A program made the position numbers and the translations under genes. Of a DNA stretch of 64,000 nt, positions 36,201-44,470 are shown piece by piece. The stretch's first letter is position 1. Every line of letters starts with the position of its first letter. The stretch is from contig NZ_JAMBPQ010000013.1 in assembly GCF_024206495.1 (NCBI RefSeq), positions 124,001 to 188,000 on the forward strand, in the 5' to 3' direction. Under the pieces are notes generated by a model. The model was not told the DNA's origin. It did not search any database and saw nothing but the letters and a program-made list of their open reading frames with translations. This DNA comes from Paraburkholderia sp. CNPSo 3272 (GTDB taxonomy: Bacteria; Pseudomonadota; Gammaproteobacteria; Burkholderiales; Burkholderiaceae).

Positions 36201-36460
36201 TGCACTTCGCGGGCCGTCGCGCCCGGCCAGTACGTCTTGATGACCATCGTCCGGAACGTGAACGGCGGGTCTTCCGATTGCGCAAGATGGGTATAGCCGA
36301 TCACCCCGAAAAGCGTGGCCAGCCCGATCAGAAAAATCACGAGCTGCTGGTGCCGCAGCGCCCATGCAGAGAGGTTAAAGCCCGTACCGCTGGCGCGTTC
36401 CTCCCCGGAAGCATTCGCCGGCGCGCGTTCGAGCGCGTCTTTGTCGTCGCGCGCGTTCAT
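33287..36460 (-). CDS. RND efflux transporter permease
   Basis: This 1057-residue inner-membrane RND pump has the proton-relay pair Asp-Asp in GLLVDDAIIAVEMM at about residues 426-428. Two large periplasmic loops and 12 membrane helices fit the family. The N-terminus is cytoplasmic and starts with a 25-residue charged extension. Features such as YTHLAQSEDPPFTFRTMVIK place it in the branch of RND permeases paired with short adaptors and NodT-type channels, rather than with AcrB. It overlaps the adaptor gene by four bases (ATGA) and is followed immediately by the channel gene. The substrates are unknown. Confidence 0.94.
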   Translation of the reverse strand: MNARDDKDALERAPANASGEERASGTGFNLSAWALRHQQLVIFLIGLATLFGVIGYTHLAQSEDPPFTFRTMVIKTYWPGATAREVQDQITDRIGRQLQAAPYVDNIKSYSRPGESMIFFAMKDSAPVKEVPETWYQVRKKVGDIAATLPRGTVGPFFNDEFGDVYTNIYALEGDGFTPAQLHDYADQLRTVLLRVPGVAKVDYFGDPDQHIFVEISNAQLTRLSITPQQLAQAIDAQNAVAPVGTITTADDRVFVRPSGAFKDERSLADTLITVNKRSFRLGDIATIRRGYDDPPVTQMRVGGQAVLGIGVTMQKGGDVIDLGKALDAKTAELQATLPAGLKLAPVSSMPHAVKHSVDEFVRSVGEAVAIVLVVSLVSLGLRTGMVVVITIPIVLAVTALCMHIFGIGLDKVSLGTLVLALGLLVDDAIIAVEMMAVKLEQGWSRMRAAAFAYSSTAFPMLTGTLVTVSGFLPIALAKSSTGEYTRSIFEVSAIALIVSWFAAVVLVPLLGFYMLPERKVHAGEGHDHEHAVYNTGFYRRLSGWVTWCIERRWVVLGVTCGLFALAMVAFTRVPQQFFPNSERPELLVDLRLPEGASFEATLRESKRLEKVLDGKAGIDHYVDFVGTGAPRFYLPLDQQLQQPNFAQFVITAKDVETREELMHWLDGKLEKDFSGARTRVARLENGPPVGFPIKFRVSGDDIATVRSIAETVAEKVRADPRTRNVQFDWDEPAERSISFEIDQNRARQLGVTSEDVSSFLAMTLSGYTVTQYRERDKLINVDLRAPKSERVDPAKLTSLAIPTPSGPVPLGSLGHVRDTLEYGVIWERDRQPTITVQADVRGDAQGIDVTHGIENALTAVRAKLPVGYRIEVGGAVEESVKGQTSINAEMPLMIIAVLTLLMIQLKNFARTFIVVLTAPLGLIGVVTALLLFGKPFGFVALLGVIAMFGIIMRNSVILVDQIDQDIAAGHARFDAIIGATVRRFRPIMLTAAAAVLALIPLLRSGFFGPMATALMGGITVATLLTVFFLPALYATCFRVRSDERGEQHVVVEHTEG

Positions 36461-37659
36461 ACCGAGCCCTCCGGATGCAGCGGAGGCACCACCTGCACGT
36501 GCTCTCCCGAACTCACTGCATGCACGCCCTGCAGGATGACTCGGTCGCCATCGTGCAGTCCCGAACTGAACGAGACAGTGCGTTCGTCGTACCGCTCGAT
36601 CGTGACCGGGCGCAACTCTAGCGTGTCGCTGCCTTTACGCACCACCCACACGGCCGGATTCTCACCCTTGTGGAAGAGCGCGGTCACCGGCAGCGTGAAG
36701 ACCTGGGCGGCATCGTCCGCCTCGCTGAATGCGACATTCGCGGTCATGCCAAGACGCACTTCGGGACTCGGTGCGGTCAGCGTGAGCTTCACACGCCACG
36801 TGCGGCTTTGCTGATCGGCCGCCGCCGAAACCTCGCGCACCCGCGCTTCGAAAGTCTTGCCAGGCAGCGCGGGCAACGTAACGCGCGCGTTGCTGCCGAC
36901 CGCGAGAGCGTTCAGCGTTCTTTCGGGCGCATCGCAAGCGATATCGACGTCGCCGGTCCAGTCGAGGTGATACACAGCCTGGGTTGCCTGAACGTTCTGG
37001 CCGGTATCCGCATCCTCCGACGTGATGACGCCGTCGTGGTCCGCGGTCAGCGTCGCGTAGCGCAGGTGATCCGTCGCGAGCGCCATCTGGGCGAGCGCGG
37101 AAGTGCGCTGCGCAAGCGCCGAAGCGTAGGCATCCTCAGTCTGCTCCAGTTGTGCGGGAGCAATCAGGTTCGCACGCGCCTGAGCCTGATCGCGGTCGAG
37201 CTGCTGCCTGGCAAAAACGAGGCGATGCTCGGCGGCGTCGAGTTGGGCGCGCGCATTGACGAGGTTGTTCTGCAAATCCGTCGGGTCGAGCAACGCAACC
37301 ACCTGTCCCGCCTTGACCGTATCGCCGATATGCACTCGCCGCTCGATGACCTTGCCTCCCACCCGGAACGACAGAGGCGTCGAATAGCGCGCCTGTACCT
37401 GTGCCGGCAGCGAGTTGCTCTCGGCGTGCCCATCGGGATGAACCGCAAGCGCAACGACGGGCTTGGCCTCCGGGGCGACTGCGTCAGTCTGGTGGCATGC
37501 ACAAAGAGCGATGGCGCTGCACGCCGCAACGACGACAGTCAACTTGTGCGTCGACGGAAAGAAGGAAGGTAGGAGGGAGCGCACTCGTTTCAGCGCGACA
37601 AGACCGGGTTGTTTCACGATGTTCACAAGGCAGGTGATGAATACAGGTAGAAAAGTCAT
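36457..37659 (-). CDS. RND efflux periplasmic adaptor (membrane fusion lipoprotein)
   Basis: This adaptor of about 400 residues has a lipobox LCAC near residue 54. The barrel-sandwich half-motifs are clear (SFRVGGKVIERRVHIGDTVKAGQVVALLDPTDL and its partner DHDGVITSEDADTGQNV), flanking an alpha-helical hairpin. It links the RND permease to the outer-membrane channel. The long 45-residue stretch before the lipobox is unusual, and a start at an internal GTG is possible; no ribosome site decides. A 76-codon open frame ends 12 bases before it. It is divergent from the TetR gene at 38056. Confidence 0.92.
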   Translation of the reverse strand: MTFLPVFITCLVNIVKQPGLVALKRVRSLLPSFFPSTHKLTVVVAACSAIALCACHQTDAVAPEAKPVVALAVHPDGHAESNSLPAQVQARYSTPLSFRVGGKVIERRVHIGDTVKAGQVVALLDPTDLQNNLVNARAQLDAAEHRLVFARQQLDRDQAQARANLIAPAQLEQTEDAYASALAQRTSALAQMALATDHLRYATLTADHDGVITSEDADTGQNVQATQAVYHLDWTGDVDIACDAPERTLNALAVGSNARVTLPALPGKTFEARVREVSAAADQQSRTWRVKLTLTAPSPEVRLGMTANVAFSEADDAAQVFTLPVTALFHKGENPAVWVVRKGSDTLELRPVTIERYDERTVSFSSGLHDGDRVILQGVHAVSSGEHVQVVPPLHPEGSV

Positions 37660-37671
37660 CCGCGCCGATGG

Positions 37672-37902
37672 CTAGTCGCGCCTGCAAGAAGCGCGCGTTG
37701 CCCGTAGCGCGAAAACGAAGCCATTGATGCGGAACGGATCCTCTTCGACGACCCCACGGACCGGCGGCCCGAGCTTTGTTGACAGGGCATCGCAGCTGAT
37801 CGCCACATGCGTCTCGAAGCGGCTCGGCACCATCTGACAGGCGCATTCGCTGATGCATGCGCGCTTCTCTGCGCGGCGCCCGCGGACTTTGGCGCCAGGC
37901 AT
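37672..37902 (-). CDS. Possible 76-residue protein in the leader of the RND operon
   Basis: An open frame runs from an ATG at 37902 to a stop at 37672, ending 12 bases before the adaptor gene. Its 5' end lies about 70 bases after the predicted transcription start of promoter module D. The second half (ETHVAISCDALSTKLGPPV, then EDPFRINGFVFALRATRAS) reads like real protein. The first 25 residues are less convincing. It may be a small operon member or the C-terminal stub of a lost gene. I recognise no family. Confidence 0.35.
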   Translation of the reverse strand: MPGAKVRGRRAEKRACISECACQMVPSRFETHVAISCDALSTKLGPPVRGVVEEDPFRINGFVFALRATRASCRRD

Positions 37903-37976
37903 CTACCAGCATCTCGGAGACGCCTTCGTTTCCCGTCGGTCCCGACTGTTTTCCGGTCCACCGCCGCACGGATGAC

Positions 37977-38027
37977 ATTAAACCCATTACTGATGCTATT
38001 GTCAACCATGACAATTAAATCTACACT
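37977..38027. promoter_or_regulatory. Divergent promoter module copy D with overlapping -35 boxes
   Basis: The minus strand has TTGACA (38005-38000), 17 bases and TTTAAT (37982-37977), aimed at the RND operon. The plus strand has TTGTCA (37999-38004), 17 bases and TACACT (38022-38027), aimed at the TetR gene. The layout is the same base for base as copy C at 27.0 kb, with the same ATCAG core in the spacer. This supports a shared operator for the two paralogous TetR proteins. Confidence 0.75.
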
Positions 38028-38055
38028 CTGACAATATATGGTTCCAGGAGCTGAT

Positions 38056-38853
38056 ATGCCCAACGTCCCGATTTCCCGCACGAGTCGTCGGCAACAGACG
38101 AAGGCGCCAGTGGCCGGCCGCGAGTCCACCGCAACGCGATCGCCGCGCGTGGCCCGACGTAAGCTCGAAACGCGGCTTCGTTTGCTCGATGCCGCGTTTG
38201 CGCTGGTGACGGAAAAGGGAATGGAAAGCGTCACGATCACCGAGATTACGAACGCCGCCGACGTGGGATTTGGGTCCTTCTATAACCACTTCGAGTCAAA
38301 GGAAGGGATCTTCGCCGCGCTCGTCGAATGGTTATTCGAGGATTTCGCGACTACGCTTGATCGTCTCGCAACCGGGTTGTCCGACCCGGCCGAGGCGATC
38401 GCAGTGTCGGTACGTCATACGCTTTTGCGTGCCTACCGGGAGCCGGTTTGGGGTCAATTGCTGATACGCGAAGGGCTATCCACGCGGGTACTGACCAGGG
38501 GGCTGGGTCAGCGGCTACTGCGGGACACAAAGAGAGGGATTTCGGAGCGACGCTTCATGGTTGCGGACGAACTGATGTGCGTGTTTTCCGTGATTGGTAC
38601 TGTCGTCGCTGCAGTAGCTGCTGAGCTTCACCTCCCTGGATCTTCAAAGCGGGCGGTTCGCGCACGAAATACCTTTCGATCCAGGCACGAAAAGTTCGCC
38701 GACAGCACGGCGGCCATCGTGTTGCAGGCGTTCGGCCTTAAACGCACCGAAGCCGAAAGGATTGCTCATCGCCCCTTCCCTGCGGCCCCTCTAGCGGCGA
38801 GCGTTTCAAGCGAAACGGCGGAACGACGCCAGGCACGGAAATACCGCCTTTAA
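38056..38853 (+). CDS. TetR family regulator of the RND efflux operon (paralogue 2)
   Basis: This 265-residue TetR protein has a basic Ser/Thr/Arg-rich arm, the HTH VTITEITNAADVGFGSFYNHFESKEGIF, and a ligand domain with RHTLLRAYREPVWGQLLIREG and GLGQRLLRDT. It closely matches the TetR at 27091, so the two arose by duplication. An AGGAG site five bases upstream supports the ATG at 38056 rather than 38038. It is divergent from the RND adaptor gene and is its probable repressor. The C-terminus is longer and more basic than in paralogue 1. Confidence 0.92.
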   Translation: MPNVPISRTSRRQQTKAPVAGRESTATRSPRVARRKLETRLRLLDAAFALVTEKGMESVTITEITNAADVGFGSFYNHFESKEGIFAALVEWLFEDFATTLDRLATGLSDPAEAIAVSVRHTLLRAYREPVWGQLLIREGLSTRVLTRGLGQRLLRDTKRGISERRFMVADELMCVFSVIGTVVAAVAAELHLPGSSKRAVRARNTFRSRHEKFADSTAAIVLQAFGLKRTEAERIAHRPFPAAPLAASVSSETAERRQARKYRL

Positions 38854-38969
38854 CGCTTCAACAATGCTTTAGGAAAGCTAACGCTTCAGCGACGGCAAGC
38901 GCCGGCAGACGATCGAGCATCATCCGCCGCCTGCCGGTACGCTGCGCAGCGACCGCTGATCTCAAACGA

Positions 38970-40025
38970 TCAATCCCGGTACAGTGTGCTTTCAAGATAG
39001 CCCCGCCGTAGCTCTCGCAACGCGGAAGCAAAGACGGCACTCACAGGCAGCGCAAGCAGCACGCCGAAGAAACCGAACAGTTGCCCAAACGCCAGCAATG
39101 AGAAAATGACCGCCAGCGGATGCAGGCCGATGCGCTCGCCAACGAGCCTGGGTGTCAGAAAGACACTCTCGATGATCTGTCCGATTCCGTATACGGCGAC
39201 CACCGCTGCGAAAGCGTACCAGTTCCCGAATTGCAGAAACGCAGCGAGAAGCGCAAGAGCCAGCGCGGTCGAGAATCCAATATAGGGGACGAACACGGCA
39301 AGTGCGGTGAGAAGGCCGACAGGCAGCGCGACGTCCAGTCCGGCGATCGCCAGAGCCGTGGGGTAATACACCGCAAGTATCACGACGACGAGCAGTTGCC
39401 CATGGAGGTACTGCGCCAGCATGTGGTCGATTTCCGCAACAAAGTGCCGAGTTCTTCTGAGCCAGCGCCGCGGCACAAAACTCTCCATGCGCTCCAGCGC
39501 CTCGTGCCGGTCGTAGAGCAGATAGAAAAGGACGAGCGGCACTAGCACCACATTGCTCACGAGGTTCATCATCACATTGCCGCTCGTACGCACGTACTGC
39601 CATGCAGCGAGAACAGCGCCGTGCTCGCCTGACATCAGTCGCGCCGTCAATACGTCGCGGACATTCGCCAGATCGAGCGAGTAGTTGATTCCCAGGAAAG
39701 CCAGTCGGGGTTGCAGCGCAGCGTCGAGTTTGGATGCCAATGAAGGCACCTGTTTTGCCAGTTCGGGCCCTTCCCTCTGGATGATCACGAATACAAGCAA
39801 AATGAGCAGCATGACAAGCAACGCGAACACGGAAATCATGACAAACGCGGCAAGACCGCGGGGTGCGCGATGACGTACCAGCCACTCCACGCCCGGTTGC
39901 AATACGTACGCGATCATGGCACCGAGCAGAAACGGCGTCAGGACGGGGCGCAGGCTCCATAACAGAACGCCAGCCGACAGGGCAACGGCTCCCCAGAACA
40001 ATGATTGGCGATGGTAGGCAGTCAT
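38970..40025 (-). CDS. AI-2E family transporter (PerM-like)
   Basis: This 351-residue membrane protein has about eight helices and the family features RPVLTPFLLGAMIAYVLQP near the start, then FVPRRWLRRTRHF, YLHGQLLVVVILAVYY, and VFVPYIGFSTALALALLAAF with ESVFLTPRLVGERIGLHPLAV. The family includes autoinducer-2 exporters and sodium/proton antiporters; the specific function here cannot be assigned. It appears to be a single-gene unit, convergent with the TetR gene at 38056 across 116 bases in which nothing else is recognised. Confidence 0.93.
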   Translation of the reverse strand: MTAYHRQSLFWGAVALSAGVLLWSLRPVLTPFLLGAMIAYVLQPGVEWLVRHRAPRGLAAFVMISVFALLVMLLILLVFVIIQREGPELAKQVPSLASKLDAALQPRLAFLGINYSLDLANVRDVLTARLMSGEHGAVLAAWQYVRTSGNVMMNLVSNVVLVPLVLFYLLYDRHEALERMESFVPRRWLRRTRHFVAEIDHMLAQYLHGQLLVVVILAVYYPTALAIAGLDVALPVGLLTALAVFVPYIGFSTALALALLAAFLQFGNWYAFAAVVAVYGIGQIIESVFLTPRLVGERIGLHPLAVIFSLLAFGQLFGFFGVLLALPVSAVFASALRELRRGYLESTLYRD

Positions 40026-40853
40026 AGGTACACCCTTGCGGCGTTAAATCATCTGTTCGGCACGCGAGTGGCGCCGGTCATGGTTCGTATTCGCGCATCG
40101 CCGATATTCCTGCCAACCATGGACATAGGATCATGCACGGCGACCGGGCGGAGCACTGCAACGATCCGCGGTCGCAGGCCGGCAGATCCGCCGGTACCGA
40201 AAGCCAAACGCCAGCGAATGTTCCCCTGCAGTGGGGGCATTCGTTATGCGCTTACGGGAGCCGAAGCCGCACTTGCTGGTTTTGACTCGCGACGGCGCCT
40301 CCGCCCATGCTTCTGCCCGTTATCGGGTCGACAGCGCGGCGCCGCATCGTCATCAGGCAATCGAAGCAGGACGGGGCACCGGCGCGAAAAAGAGTGGCGG
40401 CACCAGCAAGCACGCCAAGCGACTCCTCTTCGGTCTTACCATCGGCTACCGTGTTTACCGCCGTTGCGGAAGCAGCAAGACCGGTAAGCAAAAGCAGCGC
40501 TTTCCGTTTCCTGTCACTGTCGCAAAATGGGCTGAGTCTGGATACGCCGCTTGCACCCTGCTGTGGTCACCACAGATTTGCGCGCACCCGCATCGGGAAA
40601 GATCGAGGCGCTTGCGCTTCGTATACATGATATTATCATCACAATTGGTAAATTAGTCAATAACAGTATCGACCTCCCTTCTTCCACGATTTGCGCGACC
40701 GTGCGCAGCACACGCGCTCTCTCCCATATGGAACCGCTTGCCGGCCAGCGTCATCAGTGAAACCGGCTTACTCAGTTCAGTACCGTCCGTGGAATACCTG
40801 ACGACCGCTTTCCATTCGTAGTTTTACCGCCGCGCGGCATCGGCATGATCGGC
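40026..40853. other. Sparse region with no convincing gene
   Basis: No open frame here has both a plausible start and family similarity. A minus-strand stretch at 40252-40500 looks like a small secreted protein (KRKALLLLTGLAASATAVN) but has no usable start codon in frame, so it may be a remnant. A minus-strand promoter-like pair lies just upstream (40632-40660). Confidence 0.5.
40632..40660 (-). promoter_or_regulatory. Promoter-like sequence TTGACT-N17-GATAAT
   Basis: On the minus strand TTGACT (40660-40655), a 17-base spacer and GATAAT (40637-40632) form a good sigma70 promoter. The -35 surroundings resemble modules A-D, but the spacer lacks the ATCAG/ATGAG core, so it is not counted as a fifth copy. 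It would transcribe toward the decayed small secreted-protein frame at 40252-40500. Confidence 0.45.
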
Positions 40854-41057
40854 TCAACCAGGGCCGCGGGGCTCCCGAGCCGTCTCGCAGAGGCCACCAT
40901 AGCAGCGGCATTTGTGATCCACCGACGCCGGCACCATGAAACCCCCGTTCGAGTCAGTTGCCGGACCGCCAACGACTGTTGTCTCGATTGACGAATCGGC
41001 GGCCGCATTGGCATGGGCCATTATCGGCAAAAGGAGGGCGGCGAGCGACTTCTTCAT
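40854..41057 (-). CDS. Small secreted hypothetical protein
   Basis: This possible 67-residue protein begins with a short signal peptide (MKKSLAALLLPIMAHANAAA). The mature part has three cysteines (DHKCRCYGGLCE). GGGGTGG precedes the ATG at 41057. I recognise no family. The signal peptide is the best evidence that it is real; similar short exported Cys proteins are common and poorly characterised. Confidence 0.45.
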   Translation of the reverse strand: MKKSLAALLLPIMAHANAAADSSIETTVVGGPATDSNGGFMVPASVDHKCRCYGGLCETAREPRGPG

Positions 41058-41111
41058 CGCCACCCCACATTCGAATGTTCCATCTTTTGCGGCCACGTGA
41101 TCCGATGAAGT

Positions 41112-41294
41112 TCAGTGCACCCGCGCGCCATTCAGTGCAAGCAGGCGCTCCAGTTCCAGCAGCGCCTCACCAAGCAGGTCAATGGCGCCGTTCGGCGTTG
41201 ACGCCGTAGCAGCACTTCGAAGCGCGTCCTGTACGATCTGGTGAGCGCTTTCCGGTTTTGCTTTACCTATAGCAGCGATGTATTGCTGTTCCAT
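41112..41294 (-). CDS. Small hypothetical helical protein
   Basis: This 60-residue acidic helical protein (MEQQYIAAIGKAKPESAHQI start, LLGEALLELERLLALNGARV end) has a near-perfect AAGGAG ribosome site before the ATG at 41294. The pattern of hydrophobic residues suggests a helical hairpin. No family is recognised. The 454 bases from 41295 to the channel gene hold no gene I can support. Confidence 0.55.
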   Translation of the reverse strand: MEQQYIAAIGKAKPESAHQIVQDALRSAATASTPNGAIDLLGEALLELERLLALNGARVH

Positions 41295-41748
41295 GAGTAC
41301 TCCTTCTCGTGACAATATGAATCCGACACCTGTGGACGAGGTGATGACGAGAAGTATATGCATCGCAGACGTTGAATTGACGCTCGCAATTGTTTGTTTC
41401 CGTCTCGCGAACGCGCGAGCAAAGCCCGCCCGCCGGGCGTCCCCCACCCCTGTTTCCCATATCGTATCGGCGAAAGGCCACGAACCAACCGGATCATGAT
41501 GGGCAAAGCTCGCTGTTGTGTTTTTCCGTCGACCGCCCTGACGAGCCGCCGAGCGGCGACCGGACTCGGCAACTGTCGCACATTTCCACGCGCTTTTTTA
41601 TTGTTTCATCATTTATGATATAGTCGTCACTTACGACGTCGGACTGCTAACGTCTGTTCCATTACGGCGTGGGCACATTGATGGATGGCGCCTGCTGCGC
41701 CATCTGGCATGCAAAGACGTTCTGCGCGTCTCTTTCCATGCCCGAGCT

Positions 41749-44289
41749 ATGCGACAAGCACTTCTGGTCACTCTCCGCCTCATCGTCCTTGCATTGTCTG
41801 GCCTGGTTCCGGCCTTTGCATACGCGGCTGGCACCCCGCCTCTCGCGCCGGACAGTAGCTATTTTGTGCCCATCGCTGGCGTCGGTTCCGACGCCGTGGA
41901 AGCGCTCAATGCGCTTCAGGCCAAGGAAGACGCGATCAGGCAACGCGCATCGACGGCAACCAGTGATGCCGAACTGATCGAACTGGACTCGCTGAGCCGG
42001 CGTGTCGTCGACGACGTCGACAGACTGGTCGCAACCTCGTTGGAGCCCGAGCTGGAAAGGACGCATGCGCAGCTCGATGTGCTCGGAGCTGCGCCCGTTG
42101 CCGGCGCGAGTTCAGAAACACCCGCCGTCACCCAGCAACGCAACGCCCTCACGACGCAGAAAGAGCGGCTCGATGCGCAAGTCGGGCAGGCGGAAGGCAT
42201 CAAAGGTAATCTGGTCAACGTTGACGCACAGATTGCCCGATTGCTTCACGAACATCTGAAAGACCAACTGGCGCTTCGCACCGGGAGCATTCTGAGCGCT
42301 GCGTTCTGGGCGCCCGTCGTTCACCCGGATGCGGCTGACTACCAAAGTCTGCGAGCGTTTGGCGAGCAGGTCGAAAAGCAGATGCAATCGATGTGGCAGC
42401 CGGGACGCCGGATAACGAACACGCTTCTTTTACTGATCGCGCTGGCATGCGCAACAGTCGGTATCCGCGTTCTTGAACGAACGGCAGGATCGGTTTGCCT
42501 TCGGCGTCTGCCGGAAGGACGGCTGCGGCGAAGCGCTTTCGCGATATCGACCGTGTTGGCGACGCTGGCAGCCACGATGGTTGCGGTACACCTCGCCGGC
42601 CTGGCCATAGTCAGTCAACAAAGTTTGTCGCCCGCCCTTCAGACCTTCACTGATGAACTTGTCAAACACATTGTCAATTGTGCGTTGGTCGTCGCGCTTG
42701 GCAGGGCGTTTCTGTGCACCAGGCATCCAACCTGGCGCCTACCTGCCATCGCCGATCCCGTTGCGCACGCGCTCAGATCTTTTCCGCGAACTTTGGCCGC
42801 GCTCCTGTTGTTTTCAGGGGCGATAGAGCAAATCAACCGAGCCGTCGATACCAGCCTTCAACTCACGATTTTCACTCGCGGTCTAGTCGCGTTGATCGTC
42901 TCGTTGACCATCGGTACTTCATTGCTGCACACGAACCGGGTACGCACCGCACTCGCTGCGGTCGGAAATTCGCCTGAAGGTCGGTCGACAATTGCGGGCT
43001 TGATTCATGCTGCCGTCTGCGTTGTCGTCGTGGGGGCCTTGGCCGCATTGCTCTGCGGGTACATTTCCGTTGCGCGTTTCCTGACCTACGAACTCGTGTG
43101 GTTCGACATCGTCCTGTGCAGTCTCTATTTTCTTGTGGTGCTTACGCGTGATCTATGCGAAAGCGTCTTTTCGCCAGCGCATTCAAGCGGCAATACGATC
43201 AAGCATCTGTTTGGTCTCGAAAATGCCCATCTCGCCCAGATTGCGACGGTCCTTTCCGGAGTCTGCCGAAGCGCGCTCATCGTCGCTGCGGTCGTTGCGC
43301 TGCTCACAGGTGGCCTGGGAACTACGCCCGCCGATCTCATCGACAGCATTTTCGAAGTGCTAGGCGGGGACTGGCTGCGTGCGCTCAATATCGTCCCCGC
43401 TCATATCCTCAGCGCCATACTCACATCCGGCGTTGGTCTGTACCTTGTGCGGTCCGTGCGCAAATGGTTCGACAGGGAGTTGTTGCCGAAGACAGAAATG
43501 AGTCCTGGCATGCGCACGTCCCTGCTGACGTTGTTTGCGAACATTGGTTACGTACTCGTCGTACTGCAGACCTTGTCCGTGCTAGGCGTCAGATGGCACA
43601 ACCTTGCATGGATAGTGAGTGCATTGTCGGTGGGAATCGGTTTCGGTCTGCAGGAGATCGTAAAAAACTTTATTTCCGGACTCATCTTGCTCGCGGAGCG
43701 GCCGGTGAAGGTGGGCGATATGATCAGTATCGCCGGCATCGAGGGCGACATACGACGCATTAGTGTACGCGCCACCCAGATCCAGCTTGCAGACAAGTCA
43801 ACCGTGATCGTGCCGAACTCACAGCTCATATCGCAGAATGTGCGCAACGTCACGATGGGAAACACCACACAAGGTGTCACCTCCCTGGTGCTCACATTCG
43901 CGTTGGATGTCGACCCGGAGCGCGTCCGCGAGATTCTTCTCGACGCCTATAGTGATCACCCTTCGGTTCTGGCGCATCCGTCGCCGTCTGTGATGTTCAG
44001 TCAGCTGACGCCCGATGGCATTACACTCACGGTCACGGGGCACGTCAGGAGTCCCAGGATCGTTGCCGACACCAGAAGTGAACTTCTGTTCGCCATCCTG
44101 AAGCGGCTGCGTGCCGCGGACATCCCGTTGTCGAATCCACGAACGGTTTTGGTCCACGGACCGCTCGTTTGCGCCCCCGATGGGCACGGGGCCGCTTCGA
44201 ACGGACCACCGCGTAGCAGTTTTTCGTTAGCCGGCACAACCAGCGTACCGGCGAACGCCCGGAATACAGCAGGCAGCGTTGAGGTATAA
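41749..44289 (+). CDS. Large MscS-family mechanosensitive channel with DUF3772 domain
   Basis: This 846-residue protein has a signal peptide (cleavage near AFAYAAG, residue 26), a periplasmic coiled-coil DUF3772-type domain (about residues 40-200), and around ten membrane helices (about 220-620). The MscS pore and beta domain begin near residue 625 (VGIGFGLQEIVKNFISGLILL, ERPVKVGDMISI, VPNSQLISQNVRN). It should act as an osmotic safety valve in the inner membrane. The length and layout match the DUF3772 MscS subgroup. It appears monocistronic; a GGTTTC/GAAACC hairpin follows the stop. Confidence 0.93.
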   Translation: MRQALLVTLRLIVLALSGLVPAFAYAAGTPPLAPDSSYFVPIAGVGSDAVEALNALQAKEDAIRQRASTATSDAELIELDSLSRRVVDDVDRLVATSLEPELERTHAQLDVLGAAPVAGASSETPAVTQQRNALTTQKERLDAQVGQAEGIKGNLVNVDAQIARLLHEHLKDQLALRTGSILSAAFWAPVVHPDAADYQSLRAFGEQVEKQMQSMWQPGRRITNTLLLLIALACATVGIRVLERTAGSVCLRRLPEGRLRRSAFAISTVLATLAATMVAVHLAGLAIVSQQSLSPALQTFTDELVKHIVNCALVVALGRAFLCTRHPTWRLPAIADPVAHALRSFPRTLAALLLFSGAIEQINRAVDTSLQLTIFTRGLVALIVSLTIGTSLLHTNRVRTALAAVGNSPEGRSTIAGLIHAAVCVVVVGALAALLCGYISVARFLTYELVWFDIVLCSLYFLVVLTRDLCESVFSPAHSSGNTIKHLFGLENAHLAQIATVLSGVCRSALIVAAVVALLTGGLGTTPADLIDSIFEVLGGDWLRALNIVPAHILSAILTSGVGLYLVRSVRKWFDRELLPKTEMSPGMRTSLLTLFANIGYVLVVLQTLSVLGVRWHNLAWIVSALSVGIGFGLQEIVKNFISGLILLAERPVKVGDMISIAGIEGDIRRISVRATQIQLADKSTVIVPNSQLISQNVRNVTMGNTTQGVTSLVLTFALDVDPERVREILLDAYSDHPSVLAHPSPSVMFSQLTPDGITLTVTGHVRSPRIVADTRSELLFAILKRLRAADIPLSNPRTVLVHGPLVCAPDGHGAASNGPPRSSFSLAGTTSVPANARNTAGSVEV

Positions 44290-44349
44290 CTACGCAGCCG
44301 CCCTTGGTTTCAGTCTCTCAAAAAACGAAACCCGAGCCGGGGAAACGAT

Positions 44350-44470
44350 TCAGGCGCGTTCGAGCAGATGTAGTAGCGCCCTGCCCGAGTCGGTCAGCGC
44401 AAAACGGGCATCCACGACATCCACCAGCCCCGCGTTCTGAAGCGGGCTTCGCGACGGTACTGCTCGACCG
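44350..44470 (-). pseudogene. C-terminal fragment of an HxlR-type regulator
   Basis: The minus strand encodes LQNAGLVDVVDARFALTDSG followed by RALLHLLERA and a stop, the last third of an HxlR winged-helix regulator. Upstream the frame turns into the antisense of a dehydrogenase remnant, so the N-terminal part with most of the HTH is lost. HxlR genes are commonly divergent from NAD(P)-binding oxidoreductase genes, which fits its neighbour. Confidence 0.6.

Noticed and set aside
40252..40491. Small minus-strand frame that looks like a secreted protein
   Set aside because: The signal-like segment begins before the only available start (a TTG) and there is no ribosome site, so it is described as a possible remnant only.
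40632..40660. Fifth copy of the shared promoter module
   Set aside because: The -35 box and spacing fit, but the spacer lacks the ATCAG/ATGAG core that defines the other four.
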